NCBI GenBank assembly: GCA_051886215.1
Contig: JBJEXX010000045.1
Location: forward strand, 1 to 56,908
DNA: 56,908 nt
Direction: 5' to 3'
Source: JBJEXX01 sp051886215
Lineage (GTDB): Bacteria; Bacillota_I; Bacilli_A; RF39; UBA660
Shown here: in pieces, positions 17,389 through 25,822 of the stretch
Layout: every line of letters begins with the position of its first letter
How positions within the stretch are numbered: position 1 is the first letter of the stretch
Notes under the pieces: generated by a model
Told to the model about the DNA's origin: nothing
Seen by the model: the letters and a program-made list of their open reading frames with translations, nothing else
Databases searched by the model: none
Program-made: the position numbers and the translations under genes

Positions 17389-19227
17389 ATGTTTGCTAGT
17401 ATAGGTTTTACAATTGTTGGTTTATTGCTTGTATTAATAATTGCTTTAGTTTATTTTACTAAAAAGAAATATAAAGGTTTAAATAATTCTGTTTATTTAA
17501 TATTAATATGTTTAACAATATTATTATCATTTATTGAAATTATATGTGTATATACTATGGCTCATAGAGTAGATATGTATTTATTCAATGAAATAATGTG
17601 TAGATCATATATTTTATTTTGTATTATTTGGGTTTTATGTTTTATTTTATATTTATGGAGCTATGAAAATAACAATAAATATTTAAAAAACAAAAAGAAA
17701 TATAATATAATTATAACAACTAGTTTTTTAATTTTGACATTTATTCTATTTTTTATATCTTTAAGATTACCAATGACTTTTACAGGTGGACCTAATAATG
17801 AATTATATGTTATAGGTGGCCCCGCAGTATCAGTATTATATTATTTGTCATTTATATTGATATTTATAATAGTTTTTGTTCTTTTAAAAAGTAAAGATAA
17901 AATTCCAATATCTCATAGAATGACTTTATATTTATTATTTATGTTCTTTTTAACTTTATCATTTTTTAAAATGTTTATTTTTGATTTTAATAGTTTAACT
18001 TTTGTATTTTCCTTTACTGTAGTTGGTATGTATTTTACAATTGAAAGTCAAGATTATATGTTACTTGGAGAATTAGAAATAGCAAAAAAAGAAGCTGAAA
18101 GAGCAAATACTGCTAAAACAGAGTTTTTATCAAATATGTCACATGAGATAAGAACTCCTATGAATACTATTTTAGGATTAAGTGAAAGTTTATTAAATGA
18201 AGATAATCTAACTAAACAGAAAGTTATAAAAGATGTTAAAACTATTCATGATTCTGGAGTATTATTATTAGATTTAATTAATAATATTTTAGATATATCT
18301 AGATTAGAATCTAATAAAGAAAAAGTAATGGAAAAGGAATATAATATTGTTGATGTTTTATTAGAAATTCAATCTATCTTTTATTCTAAAGTAAATGAAG
18401 AAAATATTAAATTTGTGTTTTTAGTAGATGAAGATATACCTAATAAATTATATGGGGATAGTAATAAAATATATAAAATATTATTAAATGTTTTATATAA
18501 TGCTTTAGAATATACTAGTTATGGTTCTATAACTTTAAAAGTTGATAAAGAAATAAATGATGATATTATTACTTTGAAATTTATTATTAATAATAGTGGA
18601 CATGCTATGAAGGAAGAAGATTTTAACAAAGATTTTAATGATTTCACTTTGGATAATAAAGATAACATTATTGATAGTACTAGTTTAGGATTAATAATTG
18701 CTAAAAGACTTACAAATCTTTTGGGTGGAGAAACAGCTTTTAAAAATGAGCCAGGTAAAGGTACTAATTATTATATTAATATTAAACAAAAAATTGTTGG
18801 ATTTGAAAAAGTGGGTAAATTATTTACTTCAAAAGAAAAAGAAACTATCACTAATATTGATTGTTCTGGTAAAAAAGTTTTAGTTGTAGATGATAATTCC
18901 ATTAATCTAAGATTAGCGGAAAGATTACTTTTAGAGTATAAATTTACTATTACTACTATAAATAATGGTCATGATGCGGTAGAACTTATAAAAAATAATC
19001 ATTTTGATCTTATATTTTTAGATCAAATGATGCCAGAAATGGATGGTATTGAAACTCTTAATATTATGAAAAGTTTAAAGAGTGATTTACCACCAGTAAT
19101 TGCTCTTACTGCGAATAATTATACAGGAGCTAAAGATATTTATATAAGTAAAGGGTTTGATGATTACTTATCTAAACCTATAAAGGTAAAAGATTTAAAT
19201 AAAATAATAAATAAGTATTTTAATTAG
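17389..19227 (+). CDS. Membrane hybrid histidine kinase with degenerate ATP-binding domain
   Basis: 612 aa. Seven membrane helices fill residues 1-220. A HisKA domain with S-H-E-I-R-T-P-M-N (His252) follows, then a HATPase region and a C-terminal receiver with phospho-acceptor Asp545 in F-L-D-Q-M-M-P-E-M-D-G. The ATPase domain looks damaged: the N box is only partly kept, the D-x-G-x-G box reads N-N-S-G-H-A, and the G-T-G-L-G-L box reads S-T-S-L-G-L. It may therefore depend on its intact neighbour for phosphate or act as a scaffold. The next, homologous kinase starts 9 bases after the stop with a GGAGG site. Confidence 0.88.
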   Translation: MFASIGFTIVGLLLVLIIALVYFTKKKYKGLNNSVYLILICLTILLSFIEIICVYTMAHRVDMYLFNEIMCRSYILFCIIWVLCFILYLWSYENNNKYLKNKKKYNIIITTSFLILTFILFFISLRLPMTFTGGPNNELYVIGGPAVSVLYYLSFILIFIIVFVLLKSKDKIPISHRMTLYLLFMFFLTLSFFKMFIFDFNSLTFVFSFTVVGMYFTIESQDYMLLGELEIAKKEAERANTAKTEFLSNMSHEIRTPMNTILGLSESLLNEDNLTKQKVIKDVKTIHDSGVLLLDLINNILDISRLESNKEKVMEKEYNIVDVLLEIQSIFYSKVNEENIKFVFLVDEDIPNKLYGDSNKIYKILLNVLYNALEYTSYGSITLKVDKEINDDIITLKFIINNSGHAMKEEDFNKDFNDFTLDNKDNIIDSTSLGLIIAKRLTNLLGGETAFKNEPGKGTNYYINIKQKIVGFEKVGKLFTSKEKETITNIDCSGKKVLVVDDNSINLRLAERLLLEYKFTITTINNGHDAVELIKNNHFDLIFLDQMMPEMDGIETLNIMKSLKSDLPPVIALTANNYTGAKDIYISKGFDDYLSKPIKVKDLNKIINKYFN

Positions 19228-19235
19228 GAGGAATT

Positions 19236-21083
19236 ATGGGAGGATTGTTACTTACTATAGGAAGTTTATTCTTTATAGGATTATTGATGGTAATATATTT
19301 TAATAAAAAAAGATTTTTATTTATTAGAAATAAAATATATAGATATATGCTTATAGTATCTTTAGTATTACTTTTAACAGAAATATTTTCAACTGTATTA
19401 GTTACTTATGGCTATACGAGTACATTTAGTGATTTTTTATTTAGAATACATTGGTTTACTGGTATAATATGGTTTTCTTTATTGTATTATTATAGTAATT
19501 GTTTTTTAAAAAATCTAGAAGCTGATAGTTTAAAGGAACTTATAAAAAGTAATAAATTATTTATAAGAAGATCTATAGAATTTTTGATTATATCAATTAT
19601 TTATTTCTTTGTTCCTTTTAGTGATTTATCAAAAAGTATAGTATCTTATATTCCTGGACCTGCAGCGATATATGTATTATCTTTTTGCGCTATAATTGTA
19701 ATATCTTTAGTTATTTTTACTATTAAAAACCATGAATCTATTCCTTTTAGAAAAAAGGTTTCTATTTCTCTTATGATTATAGAGTTAATTATAGTTTTTA
19801 TATGTCAAATAATGTTTGAACATATTGCGATTTCCGCAATTGGATTATCATTACAAATGTTCTTTTTATATTTTATAATAGAGAATCCTGATTTAGAGCT
19901 TATAACGGAATTAGAGGACACAAAAAAAGAAATAGATAGATCTAATAGAGCTAAATCTGATTTTTTATCAAATATGTCACATGAAATTAGAACTCCTATG
20001 AATGCTATTATAGGTTTTAGTGAATCTATTCTTAATAGTAAAAGATTTAATAAAAAAAGTGCTATTAGTGATATAGAAAATATTTCTAAAGCCAGTAATA
20101 ATTTATTAGATATAATTAATAACATATTAGATATTTCTAAAATTGAATCAGGTATTCAGACGTTAGAAGAAAGAGAATATTCTTTAAAAGAAATGATTAC
20201 TGATTTAGCTGATATTATTAGGCAAAGATTGAAGGAAGTTCCAATTAAGTTTGTTTTAGATATTGATGAAAATCTTCCAGATAGACTTTATGGTGATTAT
20301 ACTAAAATATATCAGATACTTTTAAATTTATTGATAAATGCTGTTAAATATACTGAAGTTGGTAAAATAATTTTATCTGTAAAAGGAACTGTTAATTTAA
20401 GAGAAGTGAAATTAAAGTTTAGTGTTAAAGATACAGGATTTGGTATAAAAGAAGAAGATTATAATAAATTATTTTCGAAGTTTAGTAGACTTAGAAGTGC
20501 TACAGAAAAAGAAATAGAAGGTACAGGTTTAGGACTTATTATAACTAAACAATATGTAGAATTATTAGGTGGAAATATTAGTTTTGATAGTACATATGGA
20601 GTTGGTACAACTTTTTATGTTAATCTAAATCAAAAAATTATTGATCGTCAAAAAATAGGTTCTATAGAAAAAAATGATAGGATTACAAGTGAAATCACTT
20701 ATTTTGATTGTTCTAAATATAATGTTTTAATAGTCGATGATAATTCTTTAAATATAAAGGTTTGTGAAAAGTTATTAAGCCCATATAAATTTAATATTAC
20801 TGCAGTTACAAGTGGTAAGGATTGTATTTATAAAATAAAAGAGGGTAATCATTATGATTTAATATTTATGGATCATATGATGCCGGAAATGGATGGAATT
20901 GAAACTCTTAATATTATAAAAAAATTGGATTGTTTTGATATTCCACCAGTAGTAGCTTTAACAGCTAATGCGATTACGGGAATGAAAAAAATGTATTTGG
21001 ATGCAGGATTTGATGATTATTTATCTAAGCCAATAAATACCAAAGAATTAAATAGGGTAATAATAAAATATTTCAAGAGGTAA
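19236..21083 (+). CDS. Membrane hybrid histidine kinase (intact)
   Basis: 615 aa and a paralogue of the preceding gene in the same order: seven membrane helices (1-220), HisKA with S-H-E-I-R-T-P-M-N (His249), HATPase with D-T-G-F-G-I and G-T-G-L-G-L boxes intact, and a receiver with Asp546 in F-M-D-H-M-M-P-E-M-D-G and D-D near its start. The signal is unknown. There is no DNA-binding response regulator nearby, so output may be through the receiver domains, through phosphotransfer to the partner kinase, or elsewhere in the genome. It is co-transcribed with the flanking genes (gaps of 8 and 2 bases). Confidence 0.93.
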   Translation: MGGLLLTIGSLFFIGLLMVIYFNKKRFLFIRNKIYRYMLIVSLVLLLTEIFSTVLVTYGYTSTFSDFLFRIHWFTGIIWFSLLYYYSNCFLKNLEADSLKELIKSNKLFIRRSIEFLIISIIYFFVPFSDLSKSIVSYIPGPAAIYVLSFCAIIVISLVIFTIKNHESIPFRKKVSISLMIIELIIVFICQIMFEHIAISAIGLSLQMFFLYFIIENPDLELITELEDTKKEIDRSNRAKSDFLSNMSHEIRTPMNAIIGFSESILNSKRFNKKSAISDIENISKASNNLLDIINNILDISKIESGIQTLEEREYSLKEMITDLADIIRQRLKEVPIKFVLDIDENLPDRLYGDYTKIYQILLNLLINAVKYTEVGKIILSVKGTVNLREVKLKFSVKDTGFGIKEEDYNKLFSKFSRLRSATEKEIEGTGLGLIITKQYVELLGGNISFDSTYGVGTTFYVNLNQKIIDRQKIGSIEKNDRITSEITYFDCSKYNVLIVDDNSLNIKVCEKLLSPYKFNITAVTSGKDCIYKIKEGNHYDLIFMDHMMPEMDGIETLNIIKKLDCFDIPPVVALTANAITGMKKMYLDAGFDDYLSKPINTKELNRVIIKYFKR

Positions 21084-21085
21084 TT

Positions 21086-21985
21086 ATGAAAAAAATAAAA
21101 ACACTTAGTAGTTTAATAGTTGTTATTTTATTAGGAATTATATCTGTTATGTATACTCCTGATAACTTCAAAACTAGTATTAAAGAAGTAAAAACTTCAA
21201 ATGAAGAGAAACAGGAAGTTACTGGTAATCTTTCTGTATCATTTATAGATGTCGGTCAAGCGGATTGTATTTTAGTAGAAAATAATAATGAATATATGTT
21301 AATTGATGCTGGTAATAATGCTGATGGTGAGTTGTTAGTTAATTATTTTAAAGAATTAAGCATTACCAAATTTAAATATATAGTTGGTACTCATCCACAT
21401 GAAGATCATATAGGTGGAATGGATAATATAATTGATAGTTTTGATATTGGTACTATTTATATGCCAAAAACTATGACTACTACTAATACATTTGAGAGTG
21501 TACTTGATGCTGTAAAAAGGAAAAATTTAAAAATTACAACTCCTAATATTGGGGATGAATTTAAATTGGGAATGGCAAATTTTGAAGTGTTATATTTAAA
21601 TAGTGAAGCTAATGATTTAAATGATACTTCTATTGTATTAAAACTTACTTATGGAAATAATTCTTATTTATTTATGGGGGATGCTTCTAAAAAAATAGAA
21701 AAAGAAATTCTTGATAAAAATATTTCAACAGACGTTTTAAAAATTGGTCATCATGGTTCTGAATATTCTTCATCTAGTGAATTTTTAGAAAAAGTACAAG
21801 CCAAATATGCGATTATTTCTGTTGGTAAAGATAATATTTACAAACATCCTAAAGATATAACTTTGGAAACTTTAGAAAGTATGAATATGACAATTTATAG
21901 AACAGATGAACTAGGTACAATAAAAACTATTAGTGATGGAAATAATATAAAAATAACTTATGAAGAAACTAATACAGATGGGTAG
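21086..21985 (+). CDS. Exported ComEC-like metallo-beta-lactamase-fold hydrolase
   Basis: 299 aa with an N-terminal signal anchor (residues 8-25). The MBL motif T-H-P-H-E-D-H-I-G-G near 104-113, a G-D-A near 206 and H-H-G-S near 225 supply the metal ligands. The F-I-D-V-G-Q-A-D start and the overall order match the nuclease-like C-terminal domain of ComEC/Rec2, seen here as a stand-alone exported protein. The likely role is extracellular nucleic-acid or phosphodiester hydrolysis. The next gene is DUF3006, a common partner of this family. It starts 2 bases after the second kinase, so it could be an effector or target of the sensing pair. Confidence 0.9.
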   Translation: MKKIKTLSSLIVVILLGIISVMYTPDNFKTSIKEVKTSNEEKQEVTGNLSVSFIDVGQADCILVENNNEYMLIDAGNNADGELLVNYFKELSITKFKYIVGTHPHEDHIGGMDNIIDSFDIGTIYMPKTMTTTNTFESVLDAVKRKNLKITTPNIGDEFKLGMANFEVLYLNSEANDLNDTSIVLKLTYGNNSYLFMGDASKKIEKEILDKNISTDVLKIGHHGSEYSSSSEFLEKVQAKYAIISVGKDNIYKHPKDITLETLESMNMTIYRTDELGTIKTISDGNNIKITYEETNTDG

Positions 21986-21993
21986 GTTAAAAA

Positions 21994-22209
21994 ATGAGAT
22001 TTATAGTAGATAGAATTGAAAATGAATTTGCAGTTTGTGAAAATGAAAATAAAGATATAGTAAATATACCAATAACAGAACTTCCAAGTAATATAACAGA
22101 AAAAAGTATTATTGATTATATAGATAGTCAATATATAATTAATGATGAAGAAAAAATAAAAAGAGAAGAAACTATAAAAGAAAAGATGAATAGTGTCTGG
22201 GATGATTAA
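21994..22209 (+). CDS. DUF3006 family small protein (71 aa)
   Basis: The opening F-I-V-D-R-I-E-N-E-F-A-V-C-E matches the DUF3006 signature F-x-V-D-R-x-E-x-x-x-A-V-L/V-x-E. The family is often encoded directly after a stand-alone ComEC-like MBL protein, as here. The second half is a charged helix ending W-D-D. Its biochemical role is unknown. It is the last gene of the kinase/MBL operon, and transcription is expected to end in the IS-derived hairpin at 22277-22303. Confidence 0.85.
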   Translation: MRFIVDRIENEFAVCENENKDIVNIPITELPSNITEKSIIDYIDSQYIINDEEKIKREETIKEKMNSVWDD

Positions 22210-22231
22210 AAAAAAGAGATTGATATAATCA

Positions 22232-22308
22232 AGAGAGTGTAAATAATTCTGTGTAAATGATCTAACCATGACATATAGAAGCAAAAAAACTGCTTCTTTT
22301 TTTGTTAT
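22232..22308. repeat. Inverted fragment of the IS right end
   Basis: About 77 bp identical, apart from one mismatch, to the reverse complement of the right end of the adjacent IS (about 23629-23705). It lies outside the element's target duplication. It therefore predates the insertion or came from a second, deleted copy, and is not the element's own left end. Confidence 0.85.
22277..22304 (+). terminator. IS-derived terminator behind the DUF3006 gene
   Basis: AGAAGCA (22277-22283) pairs with TGCTTCT (22291-22297) and a T run follows. It lies inside the inverted IS fragment and appears to end the kinase-MBL-DUF3006 transcript. Confidence 0.8.
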
Positions 22309-22310
22309 CT
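22303..22310. repeat. Target site duplication, left copy
   Basis: TGTTATCT directly before the IS left end. The same 8 bp follows the right end at 23705-23712. Confidence 0.92.
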
Positions 22311-23704
22311 GAGTCTGTAAATAAATTTGTGTAAATAAAAAATCTTTCCATGATAAAATAAAAGAAATGGAGAGATTTTTATTATGAAAAGAAATAACAA
22401 AGGAATAGAAATATTAAAATTATTACAAGAAAACTATGAAATTGAAACAGCTCAAGACTTATCAAGTGCTTTAAAAGATATGTTTAAAGGTGCATTACAG
22501 GAAATGATGAATGCTGAATTTGATTCATCTATGGGGTATTCAAAATATGATAAAACAACTGAAAAAACAAACTATAGAAATGGTACTACTAAAAAGAATT
22601 TAAAAAGTGAATTTGGTTCTTTTGAGTTTGAAACTCCTAGAGATAGAAAGGGAGAATTTGAACCTAAGATTGTTCCAAAAAACATAAGAGATGTATCAGG
22701 TATTGAAGATAAAATTATTTCTTTATATGCAAAAGGATTAACTACTAGAGATATAAATGAACAAATACAAGAACTATATGGAATTGAAGTGTCTGCAACT
22801 ATGGTAAGTAATATAACAGATCAGATAATACCAGAGATAAAAGAATGGCAAGAAAGACCCTTAGATGATGTTTATCCATTTGTATTTATAGATGCAGTAC
22901 ACTTCAGTGTAAGAGAAGATAATCATATAATTAAAAAAGCTGCCTATATTGTTTTAGGAATTAATTCTGAAGGATTTAAAGAAGTCCTTGGAATATGGAT
23001 TGGGGAAAATGAATCTGCTAAATATTGGTTAGGTGTTTTAAACGAATTAAAACAACGGGGAATTAAAGATATATTAATTATATGTAGTGATAACCTAACT
23101 GGTATTAAAGAAGCTATAAATGCTGCTTATCCTAATACTGTTCAACAAAGATGCATTGTTCATATGATAAGAAACTCAGTTAAATTTGTTAATTATAAAG
23201 ATTTAAAATCATTTACAAAAGATTTAAAGAAAATATATACTTCAGTTGATGAAGAAAAAGGATATGAACAATTACAAGAAGTAAAAAACAAATGGTCTGA
23301 TAAATATGCTTCTGCATTTAAAACATGGGAAGAAAATTGGGATGCAATATGTCCATTCTTTCAATTTTCAGAAGATATAAGAAAAATTATGTATACAACA
23401 AATACCATTGAATCATTAAATAGACAATACAGAAAATTCACTAAAACAAAAGCTGTATTTCCGACAGACATGTCATTACTCAAATGTTTATATTTAGCCA
23501 CTAAAAATATATCTAAAAAATGGGATCAAGCATATAGAAATTGGGGTCCTATATTATCTGAATTATCCATTATGTTTGATGGTAGAATATAGTTCTTTGA
23601 AAACTAAGTATTTTATGTTATTATTTAAATAACAAAAAAAGAAGCAGGTTTTTTGCTTCTATATGTCATGGTTAGATCATTTACACAGAATTATTTACAC
23701 TCTC
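22311..23704 (+). mobile_element. IS256-family insertion sequence, complete
   Basis: The element runs from GAGTCTGTAAATAAATTTGT to the reverse complement of GAGAGTGTAAATAATTCTGT; these imperfect terminal repeats share TGTAAATAA and TGTGTAAAT. It encodes one transposase of full length and is flanked by an exact 8-bp duplication, as expected for IS256 elements. The intact open reading frame and perfect duplication argue for a recent insertion. The right end also carries a hairpin (GAAGCA / TGCTTC) able to block transcription entering from outside. Confidence 0.93.
22384..23592 (+). CDS. IS256-family (mutator-type) transposase
   Basis: 402 aa, normal length. The DDE triad can be placed at Asp170 (F-I-D-A-V-H-F), Asp236 (C-S-D-N-L-T-G) and Glu343 (T-N-T-I-E-S-L-N-R-Q-Y-R), with the insertion domain between the second Asp and Glu containing C-I-V-H-M-I-R. 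The N-terminal region includes the family's R-N-G-T-x-x-K-x-L-K-S-E-F-G segment near 60-75. It probably catalyses cut-and-copy transposition through circular intermediates, as in the family. A GGAG ribosome binding site is present. No frameshift or stop is visible, so it is likely active. Confidence 0.96.
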   Translation: MKRNNKGIEILKLLQENYEIETAQDLSSALKDMFKGALQEMMNAEFDSSMGYSKYDKTTEKTNYRNGTTKKNLKSEFGSFEFETPRDRKGEFEPKIVPKNIRDVSGIEDKIISLYAKGLTTRDINEQIQELYGIEVSATMVSNITDQIIPEIKEWQERPLDDVYPFVFIDAVHFSVREDNHIIKKAAYIVLGINSEGFKEVLGIWIGENESAKYWLGVLNELKQRGIKDILIICSDNLTGIKEAINAAYPNTVQQRCIVHMIRNSVKFVNYKDLKSFTKDLKKIYTSVDEEKGYEQLQEVKNKWSDKYASAFKTWEENWDAICPFFQFSEDIRKIMYTTNTIESLNRQYRKFTKTKAVFPTDMSLLKCLYLATKNISKKWDQAYRNWGPILSELSIMFDGRI

Positions 23705-23712
23705 TGTTATCT
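23705..23712. repeat. Target site duplication, right copy
   Basis: TGTTATCT, identical to 22303-22310. Confidence 0.92.
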
Positions 23713-23739
23713 CGATTGTGTAAATTACTTTATATAAAC

Positions 23740-24954
23740 CTATTTGCGTTTCTTGAAAATATTGATTGCTTCGTTAATAGCATCTCCTATAGTAGGTGCT
23801 TTTTTTTCGTTATCATTAGATTCTTTATTAGCGTAGCTGTCTATAATTTCATCTGCTAAGTCAGATAAGAAATCTCTAGTTTCTTTTCTACTTTCTTCTA
23901 ATATAGATCTAAAATCAAATGGATTATCTTGATATTCATCACCTTGTTCTTTAGTTTCTGTGTTATCTTGATTAAAGTTAGTATCTATAATAGTTTTAAC
24001 AGTATTGATAGTTTCTGTTGCTTGTTTTTCTATATTCTCTTTAAATTCTTTTCTTTCTTTTAAAGTACATTCGATTTTATTATTTAATGTATTAATTTCC
24101 TCAATAGTGTTAGTTTTTTCTTCTTGCTTTTCTTTTAATAATTCTTCTGTTTCTTGTTTTTTTAATTCATATTTAAAAATTTTATTTAGCAAATGCATTA
24201 CATTACCAATTGAATCTTGATTAAAATATGATAAATTTCTTGTTTTAGCCCAATCTTCACCACTCATAGAATTAATACTATTGAAAACTTCTATTTGATT
24301 ATTAAGATTATTTTGAATATTTTTGTTTTCTTCGTCTAATTCATTTACTTCTTTTCTTAAATTCTCTTTTCCAGTTTTATATTTTTCTTCTAATTCATAT
24401 ATTTCTTTGTTTATTTCATTAATACGATTATTGTATAATTGTGATTGCTGTTCCAAAAGCAATTTATTATTTTTGATCATATTTTCTAAATCTTGAATAT
24501 CTTGTTCTTTTTGTTTCTTTCTAAAAATATATGGTTTATTTTTTATTTCTTCTAATCGTTTAGAAAGTTCTTCTATTTCTTCATTGATGTGATTTTTTGA
24601 ATCAGTTAATGCTTGGCTCTCATCGTTTTTTATTAATCTATAATTGTCAATATCTTTATAATACTGATTTTTATGTTCTTCTTTTTGTATTTCTAATTGA
24701 TCTTTCTTTTTGTTGTTTTCATTTATCAAATTATCAGCATTTTCTTTAGCTTTAGCTATAGCTTCTTTTCTTGCTAATTCTAGTTCTTTTTCTTTCTCTT
24801 CTATATCCTTTTCTAGTGCGTTTATTTCTGCTTGATATTGAGATATTACGCATTCTGTAGTATTCAATAAAGTTTTTAAACGTGTAACTTCTTTTTTTGC
24901 ACTATCAACGCTAGTATGTCTTTCAATTGTTTCTATTATTTTTTCTTTTTCCAT
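23740..24954 (-). CDS. Long coiled-coil protein of unknown function
   Basis: 404 aa, almost entirely Glu/Lys/Asn/Gln-rich heptad-like helix from residue 10 to about 315, so a coiled coil is near certain. An interruption near 225-260 contains the M-S-G-E-D-W-A-K sequence. A non-coil tail (about 325-404) is acidic and ends with an amphipathic helix and R-K. There is no signal peptide or membrane segment. It may be a structural or scaffolding protein; I recognise no family. It has a perfect promoter and a GGGGG-type ribosome binding site at 24961-24970, so it is probably well expressed. The IS ends close to its stop codon without breaking it. Confidence 0.8.
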   Translation of the reverse strand: MEKEKIIETIERHTSVDSAKKEVTRLKTLLNTTECVISQYQAEINALEKDIEEKEKELELARKEAIAKAKENADNLINENNKKKDQLEIQKEEHKNQYYKDIDNYRLIKNDESQALTDSKNHINEEIEELSKRLEEIKNKPYIFRKKQKEQDIQDLENMIKNNKLLLEQQSQLYNNRINEINKEIYELEEKYKTGKENLRKEVNELDEENKNIQNNLNNQIEVFNSINSMSGEDWAKTRNLSYFNQDSIGNVMHLLNKIFKYELKKQETEELLKEKQEEKTNTIEEINTLNNKIECTLKERKEFKENIEKQATETINTVKTIIDTNFNQDNTETKEQGDEYQDNPFDFRSILEESRKETRDFLSDLADEIIDSYANKESNDNEKKAPTIGDAINEAINIFKKRK

Positions 24955-24984
24955 AATAAAATTCCCCCTTAAAAAAGTGACTAT

Positions 24985-25013
24985 ATTATACTACAATATA
25001 GCTATTTTGTCAA
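24985..25013 (-). promoter_or_regulatory. Consensus promoter with overlapping inverted repeat
   Basis: On the minus strand, TTGACA (25008-25013), a 17-bp spacer and TATAAT (24985-24990). CTATATT and AATATAG halves flank the -10 region, a possible operator for an unknown regulator. Confidence 0.8.
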
Positions 25014-25020
25014 TGATTTC

Positions 25021-25054
25021 AAAAAAAAACACTTATTAAAAATAATAAATGTTT
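25021..25054 (-). terminator. Terminator of lexA
   Basis: A 12-bp stem (25027-25038 / 25043-25054, one G-U pair on the RNA strand) with a T run in the minus direction, 13 bases after the lexA stop. Confidence 0.8.
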
Positions 25055-25066
25055 TGATAATGATAT

Positions 25067-25684
25067 TTAAAATTTTCTATATAGTCCAATAGCTTTTCCT
25101 AAAATAGTTACATTAGGAAGTATTATTGGAGCCATTGTATCATTTTCTGGTTGTAGTCTAATATGATCTTTTTCTTTGTAAAAAGTTTTTACTGTTACTT
25201 CGTTATCAGGAGTCATAGCGACTACTGTATCCCCATTGTTTGCTGTTGAGCATCTTTCTACAATTATAATATCTTTATCATATATACCAACGTTAATCAT
25301 GCTTTCACCTTTTACTTTTAAAGTAAAAACATCTTTTTTATTTTTAGGTAAAAGTCCAATTGGTAAATCAAAATACTCATTTGGTGTTTCTATTGCTTCA
25401 ATGGGATTACCTGCAGTAACTAATCCTAGTAGGGGAACAGTTGCGACTTTTTCATCTTCTAAATATTCATTTGGTACTAGTAGTTCCATAGTTCTATTTT
25501 TACTACCATCTTTTTTTATATAACCTTTACGTTCTAATTCAGCTAAATGAGAATGTATAGTGGCACTTGATGATAATCCAACTTTTTTTCCTATTTCTCT
25601 AACAGTAGGTGGATATCCTCTTTTAGCTATATCTTTTTTTAAAGCATCTAATACATCGGCTTGTCTTTTAGTTAGTTTTTCCAT
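25067..25684 (-). CDS. lexA: SOS repressor LexA
   Basis: Represses DNA-damage genes and self-cleaves when RecA is activated. Winged helix at residues 1-65, with recognition-helix S-S-S-A-T-I-H-S-H-L. Cleavage site Ala91-Gly92, catalytic Ser128 in K-G-E-S-M and Lys166. At 205 aa it matches Bacillus LexA in length. The start at 25684 follows AGGAGATGATGAT; an upstream in-frame start at 25732 would overlap the putative operator and is rejected. It is divergent from the HerA-like gene. Confidence 0.97.
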   Translation of the reverse strand: MEKLTKRQADVLDALKKDIAKRGYPPTVREIGKKVGLSSSATIHSHLAELERKGYIKKDGSKNRTMELLVPNEYLEDEKVATVPLLGLVTAGNPIEAIETPNEYFDLPIGLLPKNKKDVFTLKVKGESMINVGIYDKDIIIVERCSTANNGDTVVAMTPDNEVTVKTFYKEKDHIRLQPENDTMAPIILPNVTILGKAIGLYRKF

Positions 25685-25730
25685 ATCATCATCTCCTAGA
25701 TAAATATTAACACATATATTTGTTCTGGTC

Positions 25731-25742
25731 AAACATTTGTTT
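25731..25742. promoter_or_regulatory. Putative LexA operator
   Basis: AAACATTTGTTT is a 12-bp palindrome of the form AAAC-N4-GTTT, close to the Gram-positive GAAC-N4-GTTC consensus. It lies 47 bases upstream of lexA and 92 bases before the HerA-like gene, so lexA is likely self-regulated. Confidence 0.55.
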
Positions 25743-25785
25743 ATAAAATATTTTTAATTTTATTATTTTTTTTACAAGAAAGATA

Positions 25786-25794
25786 TGTTATAAT
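25786..25794 (+). promoter_or_regulatory. Extended -10 promoter of the HerA-like gene
   Basis: TGT-TATAAT (TATAAT at 25789-25794), 29 bases before the ATG at 25823. Confidence 0.6.
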
Positions 25795-25822
25795 CAATAT
25801 AGAATAAAGGACGTTGGTAATT

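Noticed and set aside
21958..22284. Minus-strand membrane protein opposite DUF3006
   Set aside because: Phe/Tyr-rich shadow of an AT-rich coding region; it would read through the IS fragment and has no start signal.
22232..23705. A long perfect terminal inverted repeat as the IS boundary
   Set aside because: Sequence outside 22232 and 23705 shows no target duplication, whereas borders at 22311 and 23704 give an exact TGTTATCT duplication and a family-like left end.
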